From: Apiosordaria backusii
Taxonomy: Eukaryota > Ascomycota > Sordariomycetes > Sordariales > Lasiosphaeriaceae
NCBI GenBank assembly: GCA_030549205.1
Contig: JAUKTV010000003.1
Coordinates: 1,612,001-1,676,000, forward strand
Direction: 5' to 3'
DNA length: 64,000 nt
Shown: in pieces, positions 1 through 9,091 of the stretch
Position numbering within the stretch: position 1 is the first letter of the stretch
Layout: each line of letters starts with the position of its first letter
Notes under the pieces: model-generated
Told to the model about the DNA's origin: nothing
The model's input: the letters and a program-made list of their open reading frames with translations, nothing else
Database searches by the model: none
Made by a program: the position numbers and the translations under genes

Positions 1-607
1 TAGCGAGCTGATTGCTCCCGGATTGCAGGTACGGAGTCAGGTCGACGCGGAATGAGGCATATCCATACGGCCACCCGCCAGCAACCTTTCCATTGATCCA
101 AACGGCGGCATATGACATGGCGCCATCGACCTCAAGATACACAGACTTTCCCTCGTCCCCTGGGTTGAGTGTGAATTTCCGGCGGTACCATCCTACACCC
201 TGGATGGGAAGACGGCCCATATTCCCTCCGACAGGGACATTGTCGCCAACATAGAAGGGACCCTTGACAGCCCAGTCGTGCGGCAGACTCAGGGCTTCCC
301 AGGAGTTATCGTTGAAGTTCGCTTGCGTATAGTTGACGCTGGGTGGCTCGTTGGATGGGCGCTTTGCACGACGGGAGGCATCGTTTATGAAGTCGTTGGC
401 CGACGGCATGAGCCATGGCTTGAGGGTGTTGTAACTGAGGTTGTCAGGGTTCGAGGTGAAGCGTTGGAAACGCCAGTCGGCGTTCAGGCTGATCCTCTCG
501 CGGACTGCTGCTTGAGCAAGGACCCCAGCAGATAGGTAGCCGAGGAAAAGCACCACTGCCAGCAGCAGCTGCCGGACGGCATTTGATGCCACACAGCGAA
601 GGGACAT
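1..607 (-). CDS. Secreted GH2 beta-galactosidase, N-terminal part (cut by window edge)
   Basis: The minus strand reads open from an ATG at 607 to the left edge, giving 202 residues and no stop. It starts with a basic residue and a long hydrophobic stretch ending near AQA, a clear signal peptide, so the enzyme is probably secreted. Then come SLNADWRFQRF, SLPHDWAVKGPF, GVGWYRRKF, VYLEVDGAMSYAAVWINGK and GGWPYGYASFRVDLTPYL. These form the sugar-binding jelly-roll domain of glycoside hydrolase family 2, which in beta-galactosidases precedes the immunoglobulin-like and TIM-barrel catalytic domains. The catalytic domain lies outside the window. The expected role is hydrolysis of beta-galactosides in plant or other polysaccharides; the exact substrate cannot be read from this part. 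No intron is seen here. Confidence 0.85.
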   Translation of the reverse strand, partial: MSLRCVASNAVRQLLLAVVLFLGYLSAGVLAQAAVRERISLNADWRFQRFTSNPDNLSYNTLKPWLMPSANDFINDASRRAKRPSNEPPSVNYTQANFNDNSWEALSLPHDWAVKGPFYVGDNVPVGGNMGRLPIQGVGWYRRKFTLNPGDEGKSVYLEVDGAMSYAAVWINGKVAGGWPYGYASFRVDLTPYLQSGSNQLA

Positions 608-1319
608 GTTGGATTACGTCTATTGCAGACTGTACTGTTACCCCGTCAAAACATGCGGCGACACCCAACCTTATGTCAACCTCGCAGACAGGGAGGTTCT
701 ATCCACCCAGGCCTCATGATCTCACCATCACGCTCACCCCTATCATTGCAACATCGCTTTCTATTGGGGCGCTACAATTTGTCCTTGTCAGGAGGTACCT
801 GGTAGCTGTCGTGCGGGCCCTGTCAAGGTACAGCGTGACACAATGATACCTACCATTCCTTCTCACATGGCAAAATATTTCTCCATGATAGCCTAAGTTG
901 CAGATCGATGCCGTTCCTGTGATTTCCATCGCCCAATCATCTCGCAAAGAGTGTGGTACAATATTTCTCCATGGTTTCAGTGAACGTTACCTCCATACCC
1001 CCCTCTTATTTGTTGGGGTTGGAGATGTTAATGGCCCCGCAGATGACATGATGGATTTGAGGCCGAGGTTGTACCCAACTGCCGTTGCAACGGTCTTGGC
1101 GCATGAAGGTAAACATCTTGCTTCGGGCCGGGCCGGACCGGAGAAATGCTAATGGTGCAAAAATGTCCTTGGTTTGTTTTTGAGATTGTGCCGAAGGTAG
1201 AGCAGATAGGGGTGAAATATCGGGCTTATTTCCGAGGTAGTTGCAACAACACACAGTTGTTGAACATTTTGACAGTCCTCCACCGCATTCGACAGCCTTC
1301 ACCGCGAGCTTCTATACTC
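608..1319. other. Intergenic, upstream of GH2 gene and downstream of HET gene
   Basis: No convincing gene is seen. Short open frames start with non-ATG codons and lack known motifs. The string aatatttctccatg occurs twice, near 869 and 961. The GH2 promoter should lie in the left half. Confidence 0.5.
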
Positions 1320-3212
1320 TCAACGTTCCAGCTCCCTCTCCTCCAATAGTTCCTTGAGATCAAAGACAATTTCCACCATGATGGCCTCCCTACACGGCTC
1401 ACTCTCCACAGTCTCAAACCTCGTCCGAGCAGCAACGACCACATTCTGCTGCTGATCGTAGTGAATCCATTCTTCAGGTTTTCCCACAACCATCTCATCG
1501 CCCTTGGCAACCCACTCATTAGCCAAATCTGGGTCCCCAAATTGCCTGCCCAAGTCCAAAATCTTGCAGGTCCAACTGCCAGTTGCAGAGTCCAGAGCCA
1601 GATAGATGCCCACGATTTCGATCGCGCCCAGGAAACCAGGCTTGAACCTGCCCGCTGCGAGATGCGCGAACACGAGTATGCCTCTCGTTACCTCGCCGTG
1701 ATCGCCAGCGCCGTCACTATGCATGTTTGGCGCTTTGGCGGAGGGAAGGAAAAAGCTGATTTCTGGGTGCATGTCCTCCTTGGGAAACGCGCTAGAGTAT
1801 TGGTACTTGCCCATGCTGCGGGGGAATGTGATCATGAACCCCCTCTCTGGGGTGGCTTTGTTCAGGTCCTCATCCACGATGGCGAAGCCCTTCATGGCCT
1901 CGTCGATTTCGTTGCCGTAGAGGGGGTAGATGCGGGAGAAGTACGAGACGAGGTAGGTTGTTTCCTTTCGGGTTGTCAGGTCTTGTATTTCGAGGGGAGT
2001 GGTTCTGCCAACGCTGGAGGTGTTGTCGGTTAAGATGTCGCTGCCGGTGTTGTCGCCGTTCCAGCGGTTGGCGTTGTTGTTGATGGTTCTTGGTGGTGGA
2101 GCGCGAGGGGACTGAGCTGCTACGGAATCCACACCGATGGTGATGAGCGTGACTGGTGCGTGGGCGCGCATGAACCTGTTGTCTCTTCCTAGGAGGGGGA
2201 GGCAGACGATGGATCGCTTTCGCATGTCTTGCTGTGCCCAGCGGACTTCGACGCAGTTGAGGACGGCGATGACCCAGTAGGGAGACAAGGTTTGGATCAG
2301 GGGGGTGGTGAGGGATAGTCCCGCGTTGGACATGGTGAAAGGGGAGGTTATGCTTTGGGCAAAGCTAGGTCGTACTTTGCTTTGGTGAGCGAAATCACTT
2401 GGGTGATGGGCGAGGAGGGTGTTGACTGATGATCCTGTGTCGAAAGCAAAGACGCTTTGGTCATCGGATACTTTGATGATTTCCTCTTGGAGCCTTCGAA
2501 AAGCATTTTGGCTGCCTTCGCCGTATAGTAGAGGCATGTTGATGCCGAATATTCCGAGCAAAGAGTAGGCAACATCCTCTTCTCTTGTGACCACCCTCTT
2601 GGAGGCCCAGCTCATTCGCTGGGCGATGCTGCAATGGGATACCCGCTTGATGTTTCTCAGACAGTCTTCGTCAATGCCCGAAATCTCGGAAATGAGGACC
2701 GCCAATGCGTGCTTCGTCCCAAGCTGGAACCATTCTTTGGAGTAGAAGATGACGTTGGTGGGCGCGAGAAGCTCTTGCAAGGTCCATCCTCTAGTCCACC
2801 ACCGCGATCGCTTGAACACGTCGAAGATGTCGATACTGTAGTTGTCTTCGGGGCGCTTGTCCTTCGAAGCTATTCTGACGTCCGACAAATAGACATAGCA
2901 AGTCTTAGCCTTCTCATACCAGGCGTACATAGAATTAATGGCTTCCGACAGTTCAGCCGAGCTCGATTTGTCGATACAGACGGTGTCGACCCACAGGTAC
3001 TGGATTCCATCCTCCCGCGCGCGTTTGCAAGCGCCGTATATCTTCGCGAAACCAGAAACTTTGAACTTTCGAATCCTTGTCAATGGTCTCGACCAATCTT
3101 GGAAAGTGGCTTCCTCTGGGGTATTCCATGTATGCGACAGGATGGCGTATTCTGGTATGCTAGACCCGTAGACCTCCTCGAGCTGATGGTTAATAACGTT
3201 GATGAGCCGCAT
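1320..3212 (-). CDS. HET-domain (heterokaryon incompatibility) protein
   Basis: A single-exon gene of 630 residues starting at a true ATG. The N-terminal third carries the HET domain: YAILSHTWN near residue 22, a GIQYLWVDTVCID block with SEAINSMYAWYEKAKTCYVY near 70-110, SRWWTRGWTLQELLAP near 135-150, and a REEDVAYSLLGIFGINMPLLYGEG block near 210-235. In known fungal allorecognition proteins this TIR-like domain triggers cell death when incompatible strains fuse. No NACHT, WD or ankyrin module follows. The C-terminal 390 residues are unrecognised but uninterrupted, so it is a HET-plus-unknown architecture. It is convergent with nothing and followed by about 700 bp without genes. Family assignment is strong; a role in incompatibility is only inferred, since most HET genes are untested. 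Confidence 0.88.
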   Translation of the reverse strand: MRLINVINHQLEEVYGSSIPEYAILSHTWNTPEEATFQDWSRPLTRIRKFKVSGFAKIYGACKRAREDGIQYLWVDTVCIDKSSSAELSEAINSMYAWYEKAKTCYVYLSDVRIASKDKRPEDNYSIDIFDVFKRSRWWTRGWTLQELLAPTNVIFYSKEWFQLGTKHALAVLISEISGIDEDCLRNIKRVSHCSIAQRMSWASKRVVTREEDVAYSLLGIFGINMPLLYGEGSQNAFRRLQEEIIKVSDDQSVFAFDTGSSVNTLLAHHPSDFAHQSKVRPSFAQSITSPFTMSNAGLSLTTPLIQTLSPYWVIAVLNCVEVRWAQQDMRKRSIVCLPLLGRDNRFMRAHAPVTLITIGVDSVAAQSPRAPPPRTINNNANRWNGDNTGSDILTDNTSSVGRTTPLEIQDLTTRKETTYLVSYFSRIYPLYGNEIDEAMKGFAIVDEDLNKATPERGFMITFPRSMGKYQYSSAFPKEDMHPEISFFLPSAKAPNMHSDGAGDHGEVTRGILVFAHLAAGRFKPGFLGAIEIVGIYLALDSATGSWTCKILDLGRQFGDPDLANEWVAKGDEMVVGKPEEWIHYDQQQNVVVAARTRFETVESEPCREAIMVEIVFDLKELLEERELER

Positions 3213-3689
3213 GGTCAGATTACGGACTCAGATTCAGCGCTGCTGAGAAATCGCTGTTATACATGGGAGGTATGCCAGCACACGTTACCCCTTTTACATG
3301 CATAGAACCTCAATATGCGTGTTAAACAATTGTCCGTACGTCTTCAAAAGAACAAGCAATGCGTCGTCGGGTCTCGCACAAGGGTTTATACAGCAAAAGA
3401 TGGGTGTTTTCGACTGCGAATTGCATACGGCGTTCTGTAAACTGCATGTGCCATTGCAAGTCAGGTTGAAATCTGGTTGACATTTGGAGGAATTCGAGTG
3501 GCAGGGCAGTGCAGGGCCTCCATGCAGGGGTGATGTTGCATCAAACGTCAAGCGGGGATCTCGCCAAGATCTTCGTTTATTGGGTAGTAATTGTAGTAAT
3601 TCGTAATTGCTCAGAGAATATTCGTAAATCATAACTGCCTGCTAACTGACTGCCTTCGTAGATGATGTTAAGGGACATGGACACGATAT
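3213..3689. other. Intergenic, promoter side of the HET gene
   Basis: It holds a 112-codon minus-strand open frame (3294-3632) with eight cysteines but no signal peptide or known motif. I do not support it as a gene. Nothing else is recognised. Confidence 0.4.
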
Positions 3690-4094
3690 TCAAAAATTCT
3701 CCATCTTAAAAACCTCATAAGCAGGCTCTTCATACGGATGCACACTACTTTTGCGTCAGCCTTTTGATCCCAGCTTCCATAGGTGGGACACATACCTCTT
3801 CAGCGCCGTCACAGCTGATCGAACAACATCCTCACTGACGCACAATGTTTCGACCCTCGCTTCTTCCTTCTGAGTCAGGGCTCCAATCTCTCCCGTGTGG
3901 GGATTGGCGCCTTCTCCGGGGTTAAATTGTCCTATTCCCAGGGTGGTCCAACAGCATTCGGTGTAGTTGCCGGGACCTGGATATCGGCCTGCTCCTGCGG
4001 CGAAGATGGCGTCTTTGCAGATTTGGAGGTGGGTTGGCGGGACGTAAAAGATCAGTTTGAAGCGAGCGGCTGCGGGTTTGATCGCTAGCCCCAT
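3690..4094 (-). CDS. Small Nif3/YqfO-like protein, two exons
   Basis: Exon 1 runs 4094-3796 and exon 2 3744-3690, around a 51-nt intron with donor GTATGT, branch-like GCTGAC and acceptor TAG. The ATG at 4094 is chosen over an upstream GTG. The protein (about 117 aa) reads FKLIFYVPPTHLQICKDAIF, GAGRYPGPGNYTECC, TTLGIGQFNPGEGANPH, EEARVETLCV, and after splicing HPYEEPAYEVFKM. This is the stand-alone fungal form of the Nif3/YqfO insert domain, a CutA-like fold. The HPYEEPAYEV end appears only when the intron is removed, which strongly supports the splice. The molecular role of stand-alone copies is unknown to me; metal or nucleotide binding has been suggested for relatives. Confidence 0.85.
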
Positions 4095-4854
4095 TTTCAC
4101 TCGCCAATTTGGAGTTTGTACGACTGGAATTCAACTTTGGACGTGAAAAACAAGACCAAAGGTGGTTTGTTGACGTTGCACAGAAAACGGCGCGAACCGC
4201 TCGTCGGTTGAGATGCGGGGCAGTCATCTCCCCTGTTTCAAGTTGGTGGAGCACCATCTAGAACCCTAACCCAAGTTGTTCCAGGTAATGCAAGATTGAG
4301 GACGGCCATGATCAATCATGATTAGACTCATTCAGTGGAAGTGGCTTCCACCTCAGGTGTGTTCCGGATAAATTCTTACGGTTGAGTGCGGGCTAGGTAC
4401 CTAGCCTTACTTAAGGTAGTACTTCAGCCCGGTTATCATGAAGCAGGCACTTGGCGGTCAAATATCACGGGAGACATGCAGTCTGATAGGTGTTAAGGAC
4501 AAGCAATGGAGCCAGCAAAACGGACTGGTACATTTGTCTTGTTTTACTCCAGGGGGTGCGGCTTTCAATTTACAGTTACGTGCCCTCTCAGGTTGGCACA
4601 GCCTCCCGCAGTAAAAGCGGCATACCTGTTGAAGGGCTGATACCACCTTTCCAGGCACTCCTAAGGTGAAATTTACAGCCTGTTCATTTCTGTAGACAGG
4701 AACGGCAGTAACTCTCAATACGTGCTGGGAGTACCTTATCTTCATAGAAGTGTTGGGAACATGAAGGTATCGAGCCAAAGATCATTGGTGGCTGTGTGAG
4801 TTTAAGCGCGAGTCACGTACGTCGTCGACAAGAGAAATAGAGACTGCTACTTAA

Positions 4855-5000
4855 AACAAAGGTCTTGAAGGATATTTAAATGGCCTTTAACGATCGACGA
4901 TACGTCCTAAACATGATTTAATAGGCATTCGAATGTAATTGGAACGCCTGTTAATTACTTTTAAGGCCTTTTGACTATCTTTCAACGCCTTTTGACTACC
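4855..5000 (-). repeat. Degenerate 21-bp minisatellite, copy 1
   Basis: On the minus strand the DNA divides into about six units of 21 bp resembling aggcgttgaaagatagtcaa, with a conserved GGC/AGGC start and decayed rest. The same unit recurs at about 35.56-35.80 kb on the plus strand. Phase and length agree across neighbouring units, so I read this as an old tandem array rather than chance. Confidence 0.55.
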
Positions 5001-5171
5001 GTAGTGGGAAATCCCTATCTGGGGTGGCCACCGTTGAACCCTAAGTCCAATTCAAACATCATGTCCACGTCGAACAGCCTGTCCAGGCCTCACAGCTACT
5101 GGCCGGCCAGACCAAGGCTCTTTCCACTTGAAGGCTCCTGCCGTGAGCTTCAATATATCAAGCCTACGGCC

Positions 5172-5283
5172 GGCAGGGCCACACCAATCAAATTTGTGAT
5201 TGGCCGAGTGGCCAGCCTACCAAGTGGTAGGTCACGGATATCCTTCTTATCGCGAGGCCAGGGTTCAATTCCTGGCTGTGGTA
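5172..5283 (+). other. tRNA-like sequence with Pol III A and B boxes (possible SINE or tRNA pseudogene)
   Basis: TGGCCGAGTGG near 5202-5212 matches the box A consensus of type II tRNAs (Ser/Leu). GCCAGGGTTCAATTCCTGGC near 5255-5275 is a perfect T-arm with a 5-bp stem and contains box B GGTTCAATTCC. A perfect CCTACC/GGTAGG hairpin lies between. I could not fold a full cloverleaf: the acceptor strands pair poorly and no anticodon loop has both U33 and a purine at 37. It is therefore more likely a decayed tRNA or the head of a tRNA-derived SINE than a working tRNA. Confidence 0.45.
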
Positions 5284-5406
5284 GTCCTTCAATTGCAAGG
5301 CCGTCTTGCAGTTGCATCCCAATTTTTGACCACCAATGTAGCGAGTGTAATTGACTGGGCCAATCAGGGCCCTCAGAGCCATCCTTTTTGCGGGGCCATC
5401 TGGAGT

Positions 5407-5460
5407 GTGGACATGATGTTCGTGGTGGACATGATGTTCGTGGTGGACATGATGTTCGGT
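5407..5460 (+). repeat. Tandem repeat, 18 bp x 3
   Basis: Three consecutive copies of gtggacatgatgttcgtg; the last differs only in its final two bases. It lies just past the amidase stop codon, within the likely 3' untranslated region. Confidence 0.9.
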
Positions 5461-5478
5461 TGGGACTTTTGGTTTTTG

Positions 5479-7563
5479 TCAGGCGTCAGGTCCAGGTGTG
5501 GACCTCAGGTTCGCTCCCAGTATTGCCCCGCTGTAGGTACCCATCTGTGTCAATGCTGCTGTGACAATCTCGGCAATGGCCAATATCTTCTCCTCTTCGA
5601 ACTTGCGGGCCACAAGTTGAACCCCCACCGGCGCGCCGTCGTAGATCTCTGGATCATCTGCCGTGTGTCAGCGTTGCCACAGACCAGGCGCAGCAATAAG
5701 ATACTTACAGGCCTCCCAGTTTCGTTTATCGACGTCATTCAGAGGCTCATATGCGTCGTCGCCCTCCGGTACCACGTCGATGGACTTGTCTACCTTTGTT
5801 ACAGGGATGACGGCCGCGGAATAATTCATAAGGTTGATGACCTCAGTGTATGCTACGCCATTGCCGTTTAGTACCAAGTCCCCTCTGTATTCCCACCGTC
5901 TGATTCGGTGGAGTCTTACCAGTATGGTAATATTTGCCTGGAATTACCGCGGCATGGGGGGCAACAGGCATGATTACGGCGTCCACAATTTGATTATCGT
6001 CCTGACTAGCCGTCGAGTTCCAATAGTCGCAATAAGCCGCTTCGTATTCGAGACCTTCGAGGGTAAGGCCTTGATATTTGAGCAGATCAAAAGGAGGTTT
6101 GAGCTTGAAAGTAGCTTCGAGGTCAGGGATGAGGGGCTCTCCTGACAGGTCAAGGTTTGAATGAATATCGTGTCCACCGTCTGCCTTCAAGAAGGCAAGC
6201 TAATTCATGGCAGATAACTGGTTAGGCAGACCATAGTACAAGACCTGAGCAAGAACAGGCTTACATGAACGCGTTTGGCTGTGGCTTGTAGTGGTGGATC
6301 CCAGTCAACAACCTTGTGTCCAGCGGCTGTGAGGGCGTTCATGACAAGACGAAGGCCCCTAGAAATAGGAGGGTGTGGTCCAACAGACCGGTCAGTCCTG
6401 TATGCCAAGTTAGTAGCCTTTCAAGATTTAGGCACCCCTTCGAGTAAGTACTACCTACCACAGGATCCCAAGTTTCAGTGGTTTAGATGAAGCCGAACCG
6501 TCCATTTTAGCCCGGGAGCGATATTCATCGAATACCTTTTCACGAAAAGGAATTGGTACCACGGCTGGGTCTCTCAGCCATGGCTCCGTGGAAAGCGTTG
6601 CACGCAGGGCAAGCTCGAGTCCCGTGACAGAGGTACTCAGAAAACCAACCGTCGAACGATAGGTATTTTGTCCTGGGTTGGTATTGGCCACATCCCGGTA
6701 TGACAGTCGTTCAGGGGTAGGCTTAAGGGAGAAGATGCCGTTGAAAGCCGCAGGAATTCGAACCGAACCGCCGATATCCGTACCAACGCCCAGTACACTG
6801 CCCCCTAGTGCTTGGAGAGCGCCCTCACCACCAGATGAACCACCACAGGATAGATTCTGGTTATGGGGGTTAAGCGTTTGGCCGATGATATTGTTTTTGG
6901 TCTCTCCGAAGAGAAGCGTCTGCGGGAGGCTCGTCTTGCAGTACAACACTGCTCCAAGGGCTAGAAGCTCTGTGGTAATCTGGCTCTCGACCTTGTGGGC
7001 CTGGCTGGGGTCCTTGATGCCCAGGTTACTCCCTATCCATCCAACGTAGCCCATAGTCGTATCGACGCCTTTGACGTGGAACTGGTCTTTCAGACTGATA
7101 GGAAGGCCGTGTAACGGGCCATACGTCGTTCCTGTCTCCTTGAAATGGGAGTCGAGCGCCTTGGCACGCTCCAAGGCTTGGTCGAAGAAGATTTCATGGA
7201 GGCAGTTGCCCTAAGGTAGATAAGTTATTTACGTTAGCGGCACCGTGTAGGCATCGCGTAGATGTAAGGGATGGGGCTTGCAATCTGGTGAGCGATGGCA
7301 GCGGCCTTGCAAAAAGCCGCAGCAACCTGTAAAGCGCTGAATTCTCCATCCTTCAACCGGCTGATAATATCCGAAGCGTTACTCGCCACAATCGAGGCAT
7401 CCGCGGCGCCGAGGTATTGTTGCACAAAGCCGGTGATGTCGCGTTGGCTCTTTGCCTTGGCGAGGTCCTCTGGTGTCAGCTTCCAACCCTCGGGTATACG
7501 TGCAAGAACGCTTGCACGTTTCTCCGCCGCTCGGGTTTGCCAACTAGGCTTGTGAACCCTCAT
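5479..7563 (-). CDS. Amidase-signature family amidase, six exons
   Basis: Exons (minus): 7563-7282, 7210-6459, 6397-6265, 6199-5920, 5852-5709 and 5657-5479. Introns are 51-71 nt and all phases agree. The ATG at 7563 opens MRVHKPSWQTRAAEKRASVL, the usual fungal start. The Ser-cisSer-Lys triad is visible: Lys135 in GLPISLKDQF, Ser219 in CGGSSGGEGAL and Ser243 in TDIGGSVRIP. Later blocks KADGGHDIH, VDAVIMPVAPHAA and DGAPVGVQLVARK match acetamidase/general amidase proteins of moulds, which hydrolyse amides to acid and ammonia. The first intron appears to use a GC donor (GCAAGC), because only that join restores HQI-GNCLHEIFFD. An alternative GTGCCG donor would add 13 unconserved residues. Substrate unknown; likely a cytosolic nitrogen-scavenging enzyme. 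Confidence 0.9.
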
Positions 7564-9091
7564 ATTTGCTGGGATGGAAGCGAAAAGGAACCGGACGGAT
7601 GCCACCTTGGATGGAATGTTCGTAAGGATGAATGGCGTAAAAGAAAATAAGCAGAGAGCTTCCCCTTAACTTGATTTCATGAACCCCGCATCAAGCCCCT
7701 ATCACAACCCATGCATCACCGCAGGGCAGCATGCAGTCCACAGTGTCCGCTACACTGTGAGTGCACACCAGTTCTAGCACTCTGGAAAAAGAGTGTTGCT
7801 TTTTGCTGTCCAAATGTGCACCAGTAATGTCTGCGCGTTCATCAGGTATTTATCACTCCTTCGGCTCCAACTAGAGCCGGCTAATGCTGCCAAGATACGA
7901 TATGTTGGAATTATAAGATAAGACGATGGCTAACTACCTAGGTACGCTTGGATTGAGGGTTTTGAAAATCCCTCATAACACGCAAGGATGATTACACATA
8001 CATGCTCAATACCGGCAGTGTACTTCTGTTAGTCCGTCACACAGGTCCAAGTTTAGATAAAGTCCATTACAAACTTATATAAACATTTGAAACTTGGTTA
8101 GCGTTTGCAAGCTTTGCTGTGGTAGCCAGAAGCGCGCGGAGACGCACTCAGAGATGCGCCTGCGCGCGAGTTTATTTGTACACTTTCCTTCGGTGGCCCG
8201 CTCTTGCGGGCGCTAAAAGAAACGCTATCCGAGTTTGCAATAGACTTGATCTAAGCTTTTTATGTTTAGTATCCAAGCTTTTCTCGTTTTTAATTCAAGT
8301 TTTTTGAATATGCAATCCAAGGGTAGTTAGCCATCGTCTTATTTTAAAATCCCAATCCTATTTTGGCAGCATTAGCCGGCGGTGTTGAGCATGTATGTGT
8401 AATCACCCTTGCGTGTTATGAGGGATTTTCAAACCCCTCTCACCGCGCCGCTGTGTTGACCGTGTCTACGGTCGGCACCGTGATGGTGCTCACCATGGCC
8501 TGGGTTGGAATCGCCGTCAGCTTTCCGGCTACTGTGACGGTGTTCCCGGATACATGGATAGAGGCGGGCATTGACTTTTGGACTTGGGCACTGTCTTTTC
8601 CTTTGACATACGAAATCGTTATAGGTATCTGTCAACATCACATCCACGCCCTGCTCCCTCCCATAACGACCAGACCTTGTCAAATTCCACTCAATGCACC
8701 CCGCAAACATGGGAATACTCAGCATGACCCCCCAATTCAAGCTCATCTTCCTAGGAGCTTCGCTCTACTGTCTATACGACTTTTCTCCAAACATGGCAAG
8801 TCTTGGCGGCCCAAGAGTTCCTCGAACGTCCATTGGTCTAGTTTCAATATACAAGAAGCTTTGGACATCAATTTAGGAATCGCACATGGAAGTGGAGTAT
8901 TGCTCTGACCCTACTGTGGCCGTGGAGCTTGCGTGGCAGTTACAAAGTGTCTTGTTATTATGGTATGAAGCTGGGTAAGTGAATTATGGAGCGCAAAGAC
9001 AGAAATATCATACAAACTCGTCATCTGATTGATACCATTCCCGTTTAACAACCATCGTGAACCGCACCTCTCCTGACTTGCGCCGGCGCCG
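7564..9091. other. Intergenic with inverted, permuted repeats and a possible gene remnant
   Basis: It holds the repeat system at 7876-8433 (listed separately) with AT-rich and GC-rich hairpins between its arms. On the minus strand at about 8620-8445 there is a coding-looking stretch (QIPITISYVKGKDS, then SIHVSGNTVTVAGKL) that begins after a possible acceptor CAG and stops where the right repeat arm begins. It could be the last exon of a decayed gene. I cannot name it and do not call it. Confidence 0.4.
7876..8433. repeat. Inverted repeat pair with permuted order (MITE-like)
   Basis: Segment A (7876-7938) and segment B (7961-8013) recur in inverted orientation at 8322-8380 (A') and 8381-8433 (B'). 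A and A' share gccggctaatgctgcc and gacgatggctaactacc. B and B' share ccctcataacacgcaa and attacacatacatgctcaa. A simple terminal inverted repeat would read A B ... B' A', but here it reads A B ... A' B', with the outer ends of A and B fused on the right at gccggcggtgttgagc. The arms resemble circularly permuted copies of one unit of about 140 bp. Confidence 0.7.

Larger units (their letters stand above)
4095..5478. other. Intergenic between Nif3-like gene and amidase 3' end
   Basis: No protein gene is supported. It contains a degenerate 21-bp repeat (about 4855-5000), a tRNA-like/SINE-like segment (about 5170-5285) and three copies of an 18-bp tandem repeat (5407-5460), each listed separately. 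Confidence 0.5.

Noticed and set aside
714..947. 77-codon minus-strand frame between GH2 and HET genes
   Set aside because: No motif, overlaps other random frames and sits in promoter DNA.
3294..3632. 112-codon minus-strand frame with eight cysteines
   Set aside because: It has an ATG but no signal peptide, no known cysteine spacing and no intron signals; composition is similar to the flanks.
5190..5280. Functional tRNA (Ser/Leu or Arg) call
   Set aside because: A/B boxes are good, but the acceptor stem and anticodon loop do not form; kept only as a tRNA-like element.
8119..8307. 62-codon plus-strand frame rich in Arg/Ala
   Set aside because: It lies inside the inverted-repeat patch over GC-rich hairpins; repeat sequence, not a gene.
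8363..8908. 181-codon plus-strand frame with a hydrophobic start
   Set aside because: It has no ATG start (TTG) and begins inside repeat arm A'; the opposite strand looks more coding.
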